Assembly (NCBI GenBank): GCA_029261675.1
Contig: JAJDBA010000142.1
Location: forward strand, 1-35,595
Origin: Nitrospinaceae bacterium
GTDB taxonomy: Bacteria; Nitrospinota; Nitrospinia; Nitrospinales; VA-1
DNA: 35,595 nucleotides
Direction: 5' to 3'
The translations under genes were made by a program, and so were the position numbers. Shown here one piece after another: positions 1 to 12,024 of this stretch; the stretch's first letter is position 1, and the number at the start of each line of letters is the position of its first letter. The notes beneath the pieces are model-generated. The model saw only the letters and a list, made by a program, of their open reading frames with translations, had not been told where the DNA came from and did not search any database.

Positions 1-24
1 TCTAAAAACGGACGGGGAACTAAA

Positions 25-136
25 GGCAGAGTTGCTGGGTATCTCACAGCACACACGGGATTTCGCTACCGCTGCTTCCTTCCGGACCTGACGGATTTCA
101 CAAAGCCATGTTGCGTGAGGCCCAACAAAACTGCCC
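25..136 (-). ncRNA. ffs: Signal recognition particle RNA (4.5S, small bacterial type)
   Basis: The minus strand carries the conserved SRP apical-loop core GGTCCGGAAGGAAGCAGC (internal and tetraloop region bound by Ffh). Its outer ends pair: GGGCAG..GTTGGG at the 5' end against CCCAGCAAC..CTGCC at the 3' end, giving one long hairpin of about 110 nt. That is the compact 4.5S form without an Alu domain. It scaffolds Ffh for co-translational targeting of membrane proteins to FtsY. It lies next to tRNA-Ser(GGA), an arrangement also known from origin regions of Firmicutes, where dnaX follows; dnaX would be beyond the left edge here. Exact ends are judged from pairing only. Confidence 0.92.
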
Positions 137-249
137 AAAATTTTTTCCCTCTAACGAGGGGAGGTAATTTCAATAACAATTAACAAACGCCAGCTTGGCT
201 AAAAAAACATATTGCCTCTGCGACGAACAACCCTATTACAAGGGGAGAA

Positions 250-278
250 ATTTTAATCGACTATATTAAAAAGCGCAA
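250..278 (-). promoter_or_regulatory. Possible sigma-70 promoter upstream of the SRP RNA
   Basis: On the minus strand TTGCGC (273-278) and TAAAAT (250-255) are separated by 17 bp. The -10 is good (5/6) and the -35 weak (3/6). It lies about 110 nt upstream of the SRP RNA 5' end, so a processed leader would be needed. Low confidence. Confidence 0.25.
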
Positions 279-328
279 CACCCATAGCTTACTTGACGGG
301 TGCTAACCTTTGCCTCCACGGTTCGTAG

Positions 329-418
<90 letters not shown>

Positions 419-573
419 CTCAAGTACTCTAAATTTTAATGAAAAAAGGTCGAGACAACGTCGTTATTATCGGACTCACGACGTTTTACCCGACCCAAAA
501 TCGTACTGGCATTTTAGATTTATCCGGCAAAATATTCAATCTTTATATGCTCAAGCATTCCCGCAAAATTTTC

Positions 574-936
574 TCATGTCATCATATCTTTGGGGGTCAA
601 TATCCCCAGAACATTGCTCCCTTCAGTCACAGCAATATGCTTTATTCTCTTCCTTTGCATCATCTCATTGGCATCACTTCGGGTCAGGTAATGGTTTATC
701 GTGATAAGGGGTTTGGACATTACAGAATCGACTTTAGTGGTTTTCGGGTCTAATCCCTTAGCCATAACCCTTTTTACTAAATCCGATGTAGTGATGATTC
801 CAACTGATTCTTCATTTTGCTTAACCAGCAGGCAACTCACTTTTTTTTCTTCCATCTCTTTCGCTGCCTCTTCAACGCTCGCATCAGCATTAACACTCAA
901 GACAGGTGTGGACATGAAATCCTTAATTATCTCCAT
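574..936 (-). CDS. Two-CBS-domain protein
   Basis: A 120-residue protein that is essentially one Bateman module. CBS1 covers about residues 6-60 (FMSTPVLSVNADASVEEAA, ending GIITTSDLVKR) and CBS2 about 68-120 (SVMSKPLITINHYLTRSDA, ending GILTPKDMM). Such stand-alone pairs usually bind adenine nucleotides or SAM and act as cytosolic energy or ligand sensors. No catalytic or membrane domain is attached, so the output partner cannot be named. It sits between tRNA-Arg and tRNA-Ser(GGA) on the same strand and may be co-transcribed. A purine-rich stretch (AAAAGGGAAAAAG) precedes the ATG. The family is clear; the specific role is unknown. Confidence 0.85.
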   Translation of the reverse strand: MEIIKDFMSTPVLSVNADASVEEAAKEMEEKKVSCLLVKQNEESVGIITTSDLVKRVMAKGLDPKTTKVDSVMSKPLITINHYLTRSDANEMMQRKRIKHIAVTEGSNVLGILTPKDMMT

Positions 937-1130
937 AGTTCTTTTTCCCTTTTAAATTTTCCTGTACTTAGAAGATAACAGTTTCGATAAAATTATTCAA
1001 AAAAGAGTCGGTTTTTTGATTTTGAGAAAACCCGATGGTAAAGGTTATGTAGACCTGTGAATGCAGTAACCTCAATGAATTAAGATAAATAGCTTATAGA
1101 TGAGAGATGGTAGAATAGGAAAAAAAAGAG

Positions 1131-1204
1131 TGCGCCCAGCAGGACTCGAACCTGCGACCTACGGTTCCGCAAACCGTCGCTCTATCCAGCTGAGCCATGG
1201 GCGC
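1131..1204 (-). tRNA. tRNA-Arg with anticodon GCG
   Basis: The minus strand folds as a 74-nt class I tRNA. Acceptor GCGCCCA (1198-1204) pairs with TGGGCGC (1132-1138); the D arm is GCTC..GAGC, the anticodon stem ACGGT/ACCGT with loop TTGCGGA, and the T arm GCAGG-TTCGAGT-CCTGC, with discriminator A. The anticodon GCG reads CGC (and CGU by wobble) as Arg. Unlike the neighbouring tRNA-Ser genes, CCA is not encoded (CTC follows). Most bacteria use ACG, edited to ICG by TadA, for this box. Confidence 0.93.
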
Positions 1205-1229
1205 CTAATTTTTTTAATTATGTATTATA

Positions 1230-1826
1230 TCAGGAAACATCGGCAGGGATATAATCCATTAACTGCAATGCAAATTCATCGTGCTCAAATGCGTACATTG
1301 TCGGGTATTTAGCAAAAGCCCAACCTTCAAATAATGTTTTTCCATTTTCCTCAACTACCAATCGAACCGCAGGGTTCGTCAATTCATTTCCCTTCGAAGA
1401 ATAGCTTTTTTGCGTCATAACAAAGTTTGGCATGAAAGGCCCTACCGTAACTTTAATTGCAGACCCATCCAGCTCAAAACTATCTCCCAAAGAAACCGTT
1501 TTCATCGAGTTTCTTGACTCATCGATTTTATTACGGACCATGATTTTGACTGCTTTCCACTGGCCTTCCACCTCTTGAGGAACTACTATCCCTCGATTAA
1601 TTTTAACACCTTCTTTTACCCCAGGATGAGTCTCGTCTGGGGCTGCCTGCTTTTCGGAATAAGCAGGTTTGGATCCCGATCCTTCATATTTAGGCACATC
1701 AACATCACTGATTTTTTTAGCCTGGGGTAGTGGTGTATCACTATCGCTACTCCCACCACAACCAATGAGCAATGTAACTGCAACCACTAAAGCTAATCCT
1801 GTTTTTCGAATTTTTATAAACTTCAA
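1230..1826 (-). CDS. DUF2155-like outer-membrane lipoprotein
   Basis: A small exported lipoprotein of 198 residues from the start chosen here. A basic n-region (KFIKIRK) is followed by a hydrophobic stretch and lipobox LLIGC at the signal-peptide end, then a Ser/Pro-rich linker. The C-terminal domain (about residues 75-195) has the order GxWKAV..I.VRNK, then PNFVM, then LFEGWAF..YP..YAFEH, the pattern I associate with DUF2155 proteins of Gram-negatives. A TTG at 1824-1826 is preferred because AGGAAGG sits 5 nt upstream. The in-frame ATG at 1845-1847 would begin only a few bases from tRNA-Ser(GCU) with no ribosome site. Function unknown; it probably resides in the periplasm-facing envelope. 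Confidence 0.75.
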   Translation of the reverse strand: MKFIKIRKTGLALVVAVTLLIGCGGSSDSDTPLPQAKKISDVDVPKYEGSGSKPAYSEKQAAPDETHPGVKEGVKINRGIVVPQEVEGQWKAVKIMVRNKIDESRNSMKTVSLGDSFELDGSAIKVTVGPFMPNFVMTQKSYSSKGNELTNPAVRLVVEENGKTLFEGWAFAKYPTMYAFEHDEFALQLMDYIPADVS

Positions 1827-1851
1827 AATAACCTTCCTTTGCAGCAAATAG

Positions 1852-1942
<91 letters not shown>

Positions 1943-2007
1943 ACAATAATTATTCAGTGTCTATTTTCAAAACTTGTTAAATAATCAACAACCCTTACAG
2001 CAAGTAA

Positions 2008-2093
2008 TGGCGGAGGGAGTAGGATTCGAACCCACGGAACTTTCGTTCAACGGTTTTCAAGACCGCCGCCTTAAACCACTCGGCCATCCCTCC
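2008..2093 (-). tRNA. tRNA-Ser(UGA)
   Basis: Acceptor GGAGGGA (2087-2093) pairs with TCCCTCC; CCA is encoded at 2008-2010. Anticodon loop CTTGAAA gives UGA, reading UCA/UCG/UCU. It has a long variable arm typical of serine tRNAs. It is the first RNA gene after serS, about 100 bp downstream, so three serine isoacceptors lie within 3.2 kb of their own synthetase. Confidence 0.96.
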
Positions 2094-2113
2094 TGAATAT
2101 TTTTGGACTGCGC

Positions 2114-2144
2114 TTATATTTATCTACTTGTAGAAAAAAGTCAA
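2114..2144 (-). promoter_or_regulatory. Probable promoter of tRNA-Ser(UGA)
   Basis: On the minus strand TTGACT (2139-2144, 5/6 match to -35) is followed by an AT-rich ATATAA (2114-2119) at 19 bp spacing, about 20 nt upstream of the tRNA 5' end. The wide spacing and several overlapping AT hexamers make the -10 choice uncertain. Confidence 0.4.
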
Positions 2145-2193
2145 GCGCGCTATTTTCAGGGTTTAAGCTTTATAAATCAAGTAGAACTCGATA

Positions 2194-3471
2194 TCAAGTG
2201 GATAAAACCTCGCGCCCCTGTAAATAAGGTCGTATGGCTTCTGGGACGGTAACGGTTCCATCAGCATTTTGATAGTTTTCCAATATCGCCACAAACAACC
2301 TACCTGCCGCTAGACCTGATCCATTCAACGTATGAACAAACTCCGGTTTTCCTCCCGTTTTCTTTTTACATCGTATTTTTGCGCGACGTGCCTGGTAATC
2401 TATAAAATTAGAACAAGACGATATTTCTCGATAAGTATTCTGACTGGGCAACCATACTTCCAAGTCATAAGTTTTCGCTGCTGAAAACCCTAAGTCCCCC
2501 ACACATAACTCCATAACACGATAATGCAAATTCAATTTCTTTAAAATTAATTCCGCATTTTGCACCAGTTTCTCCAGTTCCGTGTTTGAATCTTCGGGTT
2601 TGGAAAATTTTACCAGTTCCACTTTGTCAAACTGATGTTGCCGAATCAATCCCTGAGTATCTTTCCCATAAGAACCTGCTTCCCGTCTAAAACAAGGGGT
2701 GTAAGCCGCATAACAAACAGGAAGAGATTCTTCTTCAAGAATCTCATCTCTATGAAAATTTGTAACAGGAACCTCCGCTGTAGGGATAAGAAAAAGCGGA
2801 TCGTTTTTCATAGCAAAGAGTTCTTCTCCAAACTTAGGCAATTGGCCTGTGCCCAATAAGCTTTCCTCGTTGACCAGAAAAGGCGGATAGAGCTCTTCAT
2901 ATCCATTTTCCTGAGTCTGTACATCAACCATGAAGTTAATCAAACCCCTTAGCAATGCAGCGCCCGCACCTCGGTAAACAGCAAATCTCGCCCCAGAAAT
3001 TTTGGCGGCTCGCTTTAAATCTATTAGTCCAAGCTTTTCACCTAGTTCAACATGGTTAAGAGATTCACCTGTAAAATCAGGCTTGGTTCCCCATTCTCGG
3101 ATAAACCTATTGCTGGATTCATCAACACCATCAGGAATATTTTCATCTGGTAAATTAGGAATGCCCAGCAATTTCTCATGGATGATGGTTTCTAATCCTT
3201 CGACTTTTTCATCTAATTCTTTTATGAAAACATTCAGGTTTTTTACTTCATCCATTTGTTTGGATGCATCTTGTCCTTGCTGTTTAAGCTTTCCAACTTC
3301 TGCAGAAAGTTTCTTTTTTTTATTTTTAAGCTGTTCAGATTCCTGAAGACCTTCTCGCCTTTCTTCCTCTTGCCGTAACAAGTCGTCTAAATCAGGAAAT
3401 TTTCCATTGCGACGTTCGAGACCCGTTTTTACAACCTGAATATTTTCGCGGATAAATTTTATATCTAACAT
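2194..3471 (-). CDS. serS: Seryl-tRNA synthetase
   Basis: Class II synthetase that charges tRNA-Ser (and tRNA-Sec, if present) with serine in the cytosol. At 425 residues it has full bacterial length. The N-terminal long coiled-coil arm (about residues 30-105, rich in E/K/Q) contacts the tRNA-Ser long variable arm. The catalytic core shows motif 2 as [20 protein letters not shown] and motif 3 as [16 protein letters not shown]. The ATG shares one base with the stop of the upstream lipoprotein gene (TAATG), so translation is probably coupled. Three cognate tRNA-Ser genes follow on the same strand, which suggests coordinated supply of enzyme and tRNA. Confidence 0.98.
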   Translation of the reverse strand: MLDIKFIRENIQVVKTGLERRNGKFPDLDDLLRQEEERREGLQESEQLKNKKKKLSAEVGKLKQQGQDASKQMDEVKNLNVFIKELDEKVEGLETIIHEKLLGIPNLPDENIPDGVDESSNRFIREWGTKPDFTGESLNHVELGEKLGLIDLKRAAKISGARFAVYRGAGAALLRGLINFMVDVQTQENGYEELYPPFLVNEESLLGTGQLPKFGEELFAMKNDPLFLIPTAEVPVTNFHRDEILEEESLPVCYAAYTPCFRREAGSYGKDTQGLIRQHQFDKVELVKFSKPEDSNTELEKLVQNAELILKKLNLHYRVMELCVGDLGFSAAKTYDLEVWLPSQNTYREISSCSNFIDYQARRAKIRCKKKTGGKPEFVHTLNGSGLAAGRLFVAILENYQNADGTVTVPEAIRPYLQGREVLST

Positions 3472-4271
3472 TATCTTTTCTTTTCAATCCTTTTTTCTAT
3501 TCCCACTAATTTCATTTTCAATATTGAAGGAAACGAGTATTGCCCTTCTAAAGCCTTGAAACGGTTATAGGCATCTTGAAGATGACCTTCTTCTTCCAAA
3601 CAAGATGCAACCACAAAGTCCATTTCTGATTTAAATCGACTATTAGAATATTCCAGGTTGAAATGCCGGTATTGCTCTCTCGCTTCCGGGCAACGGTTAA
3701 GAGCGTAAAGAATTTCTATGATCTTAAATTTTGTTTCCTCAGCCCAAGGACTTTTCGGGTAATTTTCAAGAAGGATCTGTAGTTCCACCAAGGCTTGTTC
3801 ATAATTTTGTTTTTTATAATAAATGGAAGCAATTCTATATTGGTGGTCACCATCCGATTGTTCTTTTTTGTAAAAATTAATCAGGTTCTGATATTCAATG
3901 ATAGCTTGATCGTAATCCTTTAAACCAAATTCGGCTATTTCTGCGATATATTTCTGCGCGTCATAACTAAACGGCCCCTGCCGGTTCATTTGCCGAACTT
4001 CCTGAAAATAATTGAGCGCTCGGGTACTGTTATCCAAACTGAAATGATGGATTTCACCCATTCTGAAAAGAGCTTCTTCGGCTTTTGGTCCCGAAGGGTG
4101 TTCTTTTAACACTTCGTTTAATAGTTCGAGCGCGCTGTGGTTGTGCCCCTGGATCCATTCTTCATTAGCTTTATCAATTAACGGGTCATTTTTTTCACCA
4201 CAGGAAACCAGAAAAAACAAGGCAGAAAATAAAATAGATAGTATTAGGGCGGGAAAAACTTTTTTATACAT
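3471..4271 (-). CDS. TPR-repeat lipoprotein (BamD/YbgF-like)
   Basis: A 266-residue exported lipoprotein. The signal peptide ends in lipobox FLVSC at about residue 24. It is followed by repeated TPR-like helices ([61 protein letters not shown]), as in BamD or the Tol-associated YbgF/CpoB. Such proteins scaffold envelope complexes at the inner face of the outer membrane. The gene lies 28 nt after gyrA and overlaps serS by one base, so it probably belongs to a gyrB-gyrA-lipoprotein-serS operon. A specific assignment to BamD is not justified from sequence alone. Confidence 0.75.
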   Translation of the reverse strand: MYKKVFPALILSILFSALFFLVSCGEKNDPLIDKANEEWIQGHNHSALELLNEVLKEHPSGPKAEEALFRMGEIHHFSLDNSTRALNYFQEVRQMNRQGPFSYDAQKYIAEIAEFGLKDYDQAIIEYQNLINFYKKEQSDGDHQYRIASIYYKKQNYEQALVELQILLENYPKSPWAEETKFKIIEILYALNRCPEAREQYRHFNLEYSNSRFKSEMDFVVASCLEEEGHLQDAYNRFKALEGQYSFPSILKMKLVGIEKRIEKKR

Positions 4272-4299
4272 ATTTTAAAAAACGAAACCTCAGTTTGTT

Positions 4300-6717
4300 T
4301 TATTCAACCAGTTTTTCGACGCTCACAACCTGATTCGAGTCGCCAGTTCCAACCAGTCTAACTCCCTGGGTATTGCGACCAATAACAGAAATCTCATTGA
4401 CCTTCATTCGAACAATATTTCCATCAGAGGTGATAACTAAAAGCTCATCGCTTTCGGTTACTTGTTGGATGCCCACAACTGTACCAATTTTTTCATTACA
4501 TCGAATAGTCATAACTCCCAGCCCGCCTCGCCCCTGAACAGGGTACTCTTCCAACCGAGTTCTTTTTCCGTAACCATTGGAGGTTACAGTAAGAAGCATA
4601 TTACCGGGGTGCACAATTTCAGCTCCAACCACGAGATCATCTGCCTTCAAACGAATTCCCCTCACCCCTCTTCCCGTTCGACCAATGGGGCGAGCTTCCT
4701 TTTCAGAAAAGCGAATTGAAAACCCTTTTGCAGTTGCCAGCAAAATATCGCTTTCTCCATCACATAATTCAGCACCAATCAGTCGATCTCCATCATCAAT
4801 GGTCAAGCCGATAACCCCTCCCTGCCTGGGTTTGCTGTATGCCATTAATGAGGTTTTCTTTACAATTCCACGTTCCGTGGCAACCATTACAAACTTATCC
4901 TCTTCAAACTCCCGAACAGATAAAATACTGGCAATCGATTCACCTGGCTGCAAGTTCAATAAGTTGGCAATGGACTTTCCTTTCGCAATCCGACTTGCAT
5001 CTGGAATGGAAAAAACCCGTAACCAATGAACCTTACCTAAACTGGTAAACACGAGAAGATGGCTGAGTGTAGAAGATATAAAAAGTTTTTCAACAACATC
5101 TTCTTCTTTAAGATCCATTCCACGAATCCCTTTACCACCACGTCTTTGAGCCCTATAGTTATCAACAGAATGACGCTTGATATAGCCACTACGGGTATAA
5201 ACCACCACGGTATCTTCATCGGCGATCAGGTCTTCCATAAGAAGATCCCCTTCATCCGTTTCTGCTATCTCTGTTCGCCGTCCCTCGTTATACTTGGTCT
5301 TTATTTCAACCAACTCATCCCGAATGATTTTTAATTTAACCCCTTCATTAGCCAAGATATAAAGGTATTCTTCTATCTTTTTGCGGATGTCCTCTAATTC
5401 ATCAACAATTTTCTGCCGTTCTAAACCCGTCAAGCGTTGCAATCTCATTTCAAGTATTGCTTTTGCCTGAATTTCTGACAGGGCAAATGTAGACATGAGG
5501 CCTTCTCGCGCAGATACAGGGTCCTCCGCATTACGGATGAGCTTCACCACTTCATCTAGATTATCCAGAGCGATTTTTAAACCCTCCAGAATATGTTCCT
5601 TTTCTCTGGCTTTTTTAAGATCATATTCCGTTCGAAGAGTTACAACTTCTTTTCGGAACAAAACGAAGTAGCGCAAAAACTCTTTCAGATTTAAAACTCT
5701 AGGTTGCTGGTTAACCAAAGCAAGGAGAATTACCCCAAAGGTATCCTGAAGCTGAGTATTTTTATAAAGGGTATTCAACACAACCTGCCCCATCACACCC
5801 TTCTTTAACTCAACAACAACCCGAACCCCATCACGGTCTGACTCATCTCTTAAATCTGAAATTCCTTCCAGTTTTTTGTCTCTCACTAGCTCGGCTATTT
5901 TTTCAACCAAACGAGCCTTGTTAACTTGGAAAGGCAATTCGTTAATTATGATCCTTTCCCGATCTCCCTTTTCCATTGTTTCAATTTCTGCACGGCCTCT
6001 TACGCGGATTATTCCACGCCCCGTTTTGTAGGCAGAAACGATCCCATTTCTCCCCTGAATGATTCCGTGAGTGGGGAAGTCTGGACCTTTCACAATTTGT
6101 AAAAGATCATCAATCGAACATTCCGGCTCCTCAATAACGTGAATGGCCGCATCCACAACTTCTACCAAATTATGTGGCGGAATATTAGTAGCCATGCCAA
6201 CAGCAATTCCTGAAGATCCATTTACTAAAAGATTAGGAAAGCTAGCTGGAAGAACAGAGGGTTCTTTCGTTGACTCATCGTAGTTAGGAATGAACTGAAC
6301 GGTTTCTTTTTCGAGGTCACGCAACAACTCGCCGGTAATCTCCTGCATACGGATTTCGGTATAACGCATCGCAGCGGCGGAGTCTCCATCAATGGAACCG
6401 AAGTTACCCTGACCATCAATCAGAGGATTTCTTAGAGAAAACTCCTGAGCTAGGCGAACAATAGTGTCATAAACAGCCTGATCACCATGGGGATGATATT
6501 TACCAATAACATCACCAACGATTCTCGCTGATTTTTTGTATGGCTTATTAAAAACGTTTCCCGTTTCATGCATGGCAAACAAAACACGGCGATGTACCGG
6601 TTTTAAACCATCTCTGATATCCGGTAGAGCACGACCAACGATTACGCTCATCGCGTAATCAAGGTATGCACTTTTCATTTCATCATCAATGTTTATCGGG
6701 TCGATCGTTTCCGGCAT
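4300..6717 (-). CDS. gyrA: DNA gyrase subunit A
   Basis: Breakage-reunion subunit of gyrase, acting with GyrB as an A2B2 tetramer to introduce negative supercoils. From the ATG at 6715-6717 it has 805 residues. The winged-helix region and active-site Tyr (about residue 119, in [11 protein letters not shown]) are intact. The C-terminal beta-pinwheel carries the GyrA box QRRGGKG, separating it from ParC. An in-frame TTG at 6730-6732 would add five residues, but GAAAGG lies 7 nt upstream of the ATG. The quinolone-pocket loop reads [10 protein letters not shown]: the residue equivalent to E. coli Ser83 is Gln (CAG), while the Asp87 equivalent is kept. The gene follows gyrB after about 40 nt. Confidence 0.98.
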   Translation of the reverse strand: MPETIDPINIDDEMKSAYLDYAMSVIVGRALPDIRDGLKPVHRRVLFAMHETGNVFNKPYKKSARIVGDVIGKYHPHGDQAVYDTIVRLAQEFSLRNPLIDGQGNFGSIDGDSAAAMRYTEIRMQEITGELLRDLEKETVQFIPNYDESTKEPSVLPASFPNLLVNGSSGIAVGMATNIPPHNLVEVVDAAIHVIEEPECSIDDLLQIVKGPDFPTHGIIQGRNGIVSAYKTGRGIIRVRGRAEIETMEKGDRERIIINELPFQVNKARLVEKIAELVRDKKLEGISDLRDESDRDGVRVVVELKKGVMGQVVLNTLYKNTQLQDTFGVILLALVNQQPRVLNLKEFLRYFVLFRKEVVTLRTEYDLKKAREKEHILEGLKIALDNLDEVVKLIRNAEDPVSAREGLMSTFALSEIQAKAILEMRLQRLTGLERQKIVDELEDIRKKIEEYLYILANEGVKLKIIRDELVEIKTKYNEGRRTEIAETDEGDLLMEDLIADEDTVVVYTRSGYIKRHSVDNYRAQRRGGKGIRGMDLKEEDVVEKLFISSTLSHLLVFTSLGKVHWLRVFSIPDASRIAKGKSIANLLNLQPGESIASILSVREFEEDKFVMVATERGIVKKTSLMAYSKPRQGGVIGLTIDDGDRLIGAELCDGESDILLATAKGFSIRFSEKEARPIGRTGRGVRGIRLKADDLVVGAEIVHPGNMLLTVTSNGYGKRTRLEEYPVQGRGGLGVMTIRCNEKIGTVVGIQQVTESDELLVITSDGNIVRMKVNEISVIGRNTQGVRLVGTGDSNQVVSVEKLVE

Positions 6718-6757
6718 CAATTTGCCTTTCAAAGAAAAAAATTTTAAAAACTAATTA

Positions 6758-9591
<2,834 letters not shown>

Positions 9592-10962
9592 TTATACAGT
9601 TTTTCCCTCTTCTATAAGGCTTAAAATTTCACGGATGGATGCCTGTAAATCATTGTTTTCTTTGATACTTTTTGATATCTTTTTGTGAGAGAAAATAACC
9701 GTTGTGTGATCCTTTCCTCCAAACTGTCTTCCTATTTCAGGAAGTGATGATTTAGTGTGTTCTCGGCATAAATACATGGCTATTTGACGAGTTGTAGAAA
9801 TCTCTCGGGTACGCCTTTTTGACTTCACATCTGATACCTTTATATCGTAATAAGAGGCCACCGTTTTGAGTATATTTTGAATGGTAAAGTTCCTTGTTTT
9901 ATCAAATGTGAAATCTTTTAGAACTTCCTTAGTGAGTTCAAGGTTGAGCTCTCTATGTGTAAAAGAGGAATAAGCAATAATTCTTAATAGAAACCCTTCA
10001 AGCTCACGAATATTTGATTTGATATTGCTGGCAATGAATATTGCTACATCTTGTGGGATCGTTTTTTTGTGGAACTCGGCTTTTTTATATAAGATCGCAA
10101 CCTTGGTCTCAAGGTCGGGAGTATTAATATCAGCAATTAGCCCTGACTCAAATCTGGACCTCAAACGTTCTTCCATATTGTGAATATCTTTTGGATATCT
10201 ATCGCTTGAGATAACAACCTGTTTATGTGATTCGTAAAGGGTATTAAAAGTATAGAAAAACTCTTCCTGCGTCCTTTCCTTTCCAGCGATAAACTGGATA
10301 TCATCAATTAATAAAACATCAAGAGGCCTATATCGTTTTCTGAAATAGGGCATTTTATCTTTTTTAATTGATTCAATAAGGTCGACGGTAAAGCTCTCCG
10401 CTGAAATATAACGAACTCTCGAACCTGGATTGTTTTGGCAAATATTATTACCAATGGCGTGTAAAAGATGAGTTTTACCAAGTCCCACCGCCCCATAAAT
10501 AAATAAAGGGTTGTAAGCTAAAGCCGGATTATTTGCTACAGCTAAGGCAGCGGCGTGTGCAAACTGGTTGCTGGAACCAACGATAAAATTGGCGAAATTA
10601 TATTTGGGGTTTAATGTTTTAGTGCAAGGCTCAGGTTCTAAATCTCGCCCAATAGGTTGTGGTTCTTCAACAATAACAGAGCTTTTATTTTGTTGCCCCA
10701 TTTGGGCGCTTTTTTCAGAATCTATGCAGAAATCCACAAGAATGGGTTCATCCGATACGGTTTTCAGTGTGTTTTCAATCAATTCCCGATAGTTTTCGAT
10801 TAAGCATTTTCTATAAAACTGGTTGGGAACCGCAATTGTTATCAGGCCATTATCTAAGTTGCGTGGATAGGTCGGCGAAAACCAGGTTGCATAGCTATCA
10901 GGAAGAATGCTTTCCTCAATTTTTTCCAAACACCTTTTCCAAATAGCTTCTTTGGCTTCCAT
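9592..10962 (-). CDS. dnaA: Chromosomal replication initiator DnaA
   Basis: AAA+ initiator that binds DnaA boxes and oligomerises on the melted strand at oriC; 456 residues, normal length. Domain I is residues 1-90, with a variable linker to about 115. The AAA+ core has Walker A GAVGLGKTHL, Walker B LLIDDIQF and the sensor/arginine-finger segment ERLRSRFESG. C-terminal domain IV carries the DNA-binding signature GGKDHTTVIFSHKKI. It is transcribed toward the putative origin. dnaN, its usual downstream neighbour, is absent; gyrB follows instead. No strong ribosome site is visible before the ATG. Confidence 0.98.
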   Translation of the reverse strand: MEAKEAIWKRCLEKIEESILPDSYATWFSPTYPRNLDNGLITIAVPNQFYRKCLIENYRELIENTLKTVSDEPILVDFCIDSEKSAQMGQQNKSSVIVEEPQPIGRDLEPEPCTKTLNPKYNFANFIVGSSNQFAHAAALAVANNPALAYNPLFIYGAVGLGKTHLLHAIGNNICQNNPGSRVRYISAESFTVDLIESIKKDKMPYFRKRYRPLDVLLIDDIQFIAGKERTQEEFFYTFNTLYESHKQVVISSDRYPKDIHNMEERLRSRFESGLIADINTPDLETKVAILYKKAEFHKKTIPQDVAIFIASNIKSNIRELEGFLLRIIAYSSFTHRELNLELTKEVLKDFTFDKTRNFTIQNILKTVASYYDIKVSDVKSKRRTREISTTRQIAMYLCREHTKSSLPEIGRQFGGKDHTTVIFSHKKISKSIKENNDLQASIREILSLIEEGKTV

Positions 10963-11429
10963 AAATAATCGGAGTAAATAAAACGTTAATGGGGGGGATA
11001 TGAAGGATCAATATATAAAATGGGAGTCATAAAAGCAACATCAAAAACTCGAGACTAAAAACAAATCACTCAACCTGTGTATTAACAAAAGTTTTTGGAT
11101 GAAAATTTTTTAAAATTTTCCATCGGTTGACCTTCAAATAACTTTTCCCTCAACACTTCCCTTTTCACTAAAAAAAACCTTATTTTTCCAAGGGTTTAGA
11201 AAATTAGTACGTTCCCCTTAATTACATATAGTAAGGGGATGCTTAAACATTCTTTTTTCATAAAGAAAACTTCAACATTCAGAAGGGTTTCTTTAGCAAA
11301 TAAAAAAAGAAGCCCATTTTTACAACTTATCCCCCCAACCCTTTGCGTAAAGGTTTGAATCCTGCCTCCACATGGGCCGGATATTTTCCGGCCCGCCCTT
11401 CTTAAAACCATTTTTTTCTAGGATATTTT
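10963..11429. other. Non-coding stretch between dnaA and phage block
   Basis: About 470 bp with no convincing gene. It contains the likely dnaA promoter and an imperfect DnaA-box (TAATACACA, minus strand, near 11080). It also holds two hairpins: TCCCCTTA..TAAGGGGA near 11214-11241 and GGGCCGGA-TATTT-TCCGGCCC at 11374-11394. Neither is followed by a T run. A segment at 11340-11372 resembles the 3' end of a tRNA or tmRNA (T-loop-like TTTGAAT, then CCTGCCTCCACA), possibly an old attachment-site remnant. The phage-like genes begin right after. Confidence 0.5.
11010..11038 (-). promoter_or_regulatory. Probable dnaA promoter
   Basis: On the minus strand TTGCTT (11033-11038) and TATATT (11010-11015, 5/6 to -10) are spaced 17 bp, about 50 nt upstream of the dnaA ATG. 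Pattern only. Confidence 0.4.
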
Positions 11430-11663
11430 ATGAGTTGGTTTATTGGTAAAAAAACGTACATCGTCTCGATCTTAATGCTTTTTGTGTCATCGATTAATTT
11501 AATCACCGGAGATATTTCTCTTAACGAGTTTATATCCAGCGATTCGATGTCGCTTTTGCTGGAGGCGATGGGACTTTCTGCATTAAGAGCGGGAGTAAAA
11601 CAAAATCAGAAGGAAATGATTCATGAAGTGGTTAAAAAAATTAACTTCCCTCATGCAGGATAG
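11430..11663 (+). CDS. Holin-like small membrane protein
   Basis: A 77-residue protein beginning SWFIGKKTYIVSILMLFVSS, with one N-terminal transmembrane helix (about 8-25) and a second hydrophobic stretch (about 40-55). Short proteins opening with GKKTYIV are common in phage lysis or structural modules and are often annotated as holin-like. AGGA lies 7 nt before the ATG. It is the first gene of the plus-strand phage block. No endolysin follows, so a lysis role is only inferred. Confidence 0.6.
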   Translation: MSWFIGKKTYIVSILMLFVSSINLITGDISLNEFISSDSMSLLLEAMGLSALRAGVKQNQKEMIHEVVKKINFPHAG

Positions 11664-11670
11664 GTTTTTT

Positions 11671-12024
11671 ATGACTTTGGAACTGTTTAGAACATTAACT
11701 CCCTGGGTAACTTCTTTTGCCATATTGATTCTTGGAATTGTTGGCTGGTTCGTTCGCTGGATGATTGGGGAAAATAATAGAAGGCTGAATGAGTTTAAGC
11801 AAAACCTGGAAGATATGGAAAATATCATTAGAGAACTGGAACGAACAAGACAAGAGGATCAAAAATATATTTTTGAACAATATGTCGATAAAAAAGCTTT
11901 TTATATTGCCGTTGGCAAAACAGAAGGGCTTATTACAAGAATCTTCAAGCAATTGAACGAACTGAATAAATCAGTCAATCAGATTGTGGGAGCTTTGAAT
12001 GCTGGAGAAAAAAAAATTGCCTGA
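11671..12024 (+). CDS. Phage membrane-anchored coiled-coil protein (DUF2730-like)
   Basis: A 117-residue protein from the ATG at 11671, preferred over the upstream ATG at 11623 because AGGATAGG lies just before it and the overlap with the previous gene disappears. One N-terminal transmembrane helix (about 10-32) is followed by a Glu/Arg/Asn-rich coiled coil and a C-terminal helix (YVDKKAFY..LNELNKSV). The shape resembles the small proteins found just before the terminase genes in Mu-like phages (gp25/DUF2730). It overlaps the next gene by 26 nt. Function unknown. Confidence 0.6.
   Translation: MTLELFRTLTPWVTSFAILILGIVGWFVRWMIGENNRRLNEFKQNLEDMENIIRELERTRQEDQKYIFEQYVDKKAFYIAVGKTEGLITRIFKQLNELNKSVNQIVGALNAGEKKIA

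Noticed and set aside
1100-1312. Open frame of 70 codons on the plus strand
   Set aside because: Crosses the tRNA-Arg gene and the end of the lipoprotein gene in antisense.
11327-11335. TTATCCCCC as a DnaA box
   Set aside because: Lacks the conserved CACA end of the TTWTNCACA consensus; the gyrB-dnaA gap has better matches.
11374-11394. GGGCCGGA/TCCGGCCC hairpin as an intrinsic terminator
   Set aside because: No T run follows on either strand; kept only as an unexplained palindrome.
11196-11411. Open frame of 71 codons on the minus strand upstream of dnaA
   Set aside because: Covers hairpins and AT-rich control DNA; no ribosome site and no protein-like pattern.
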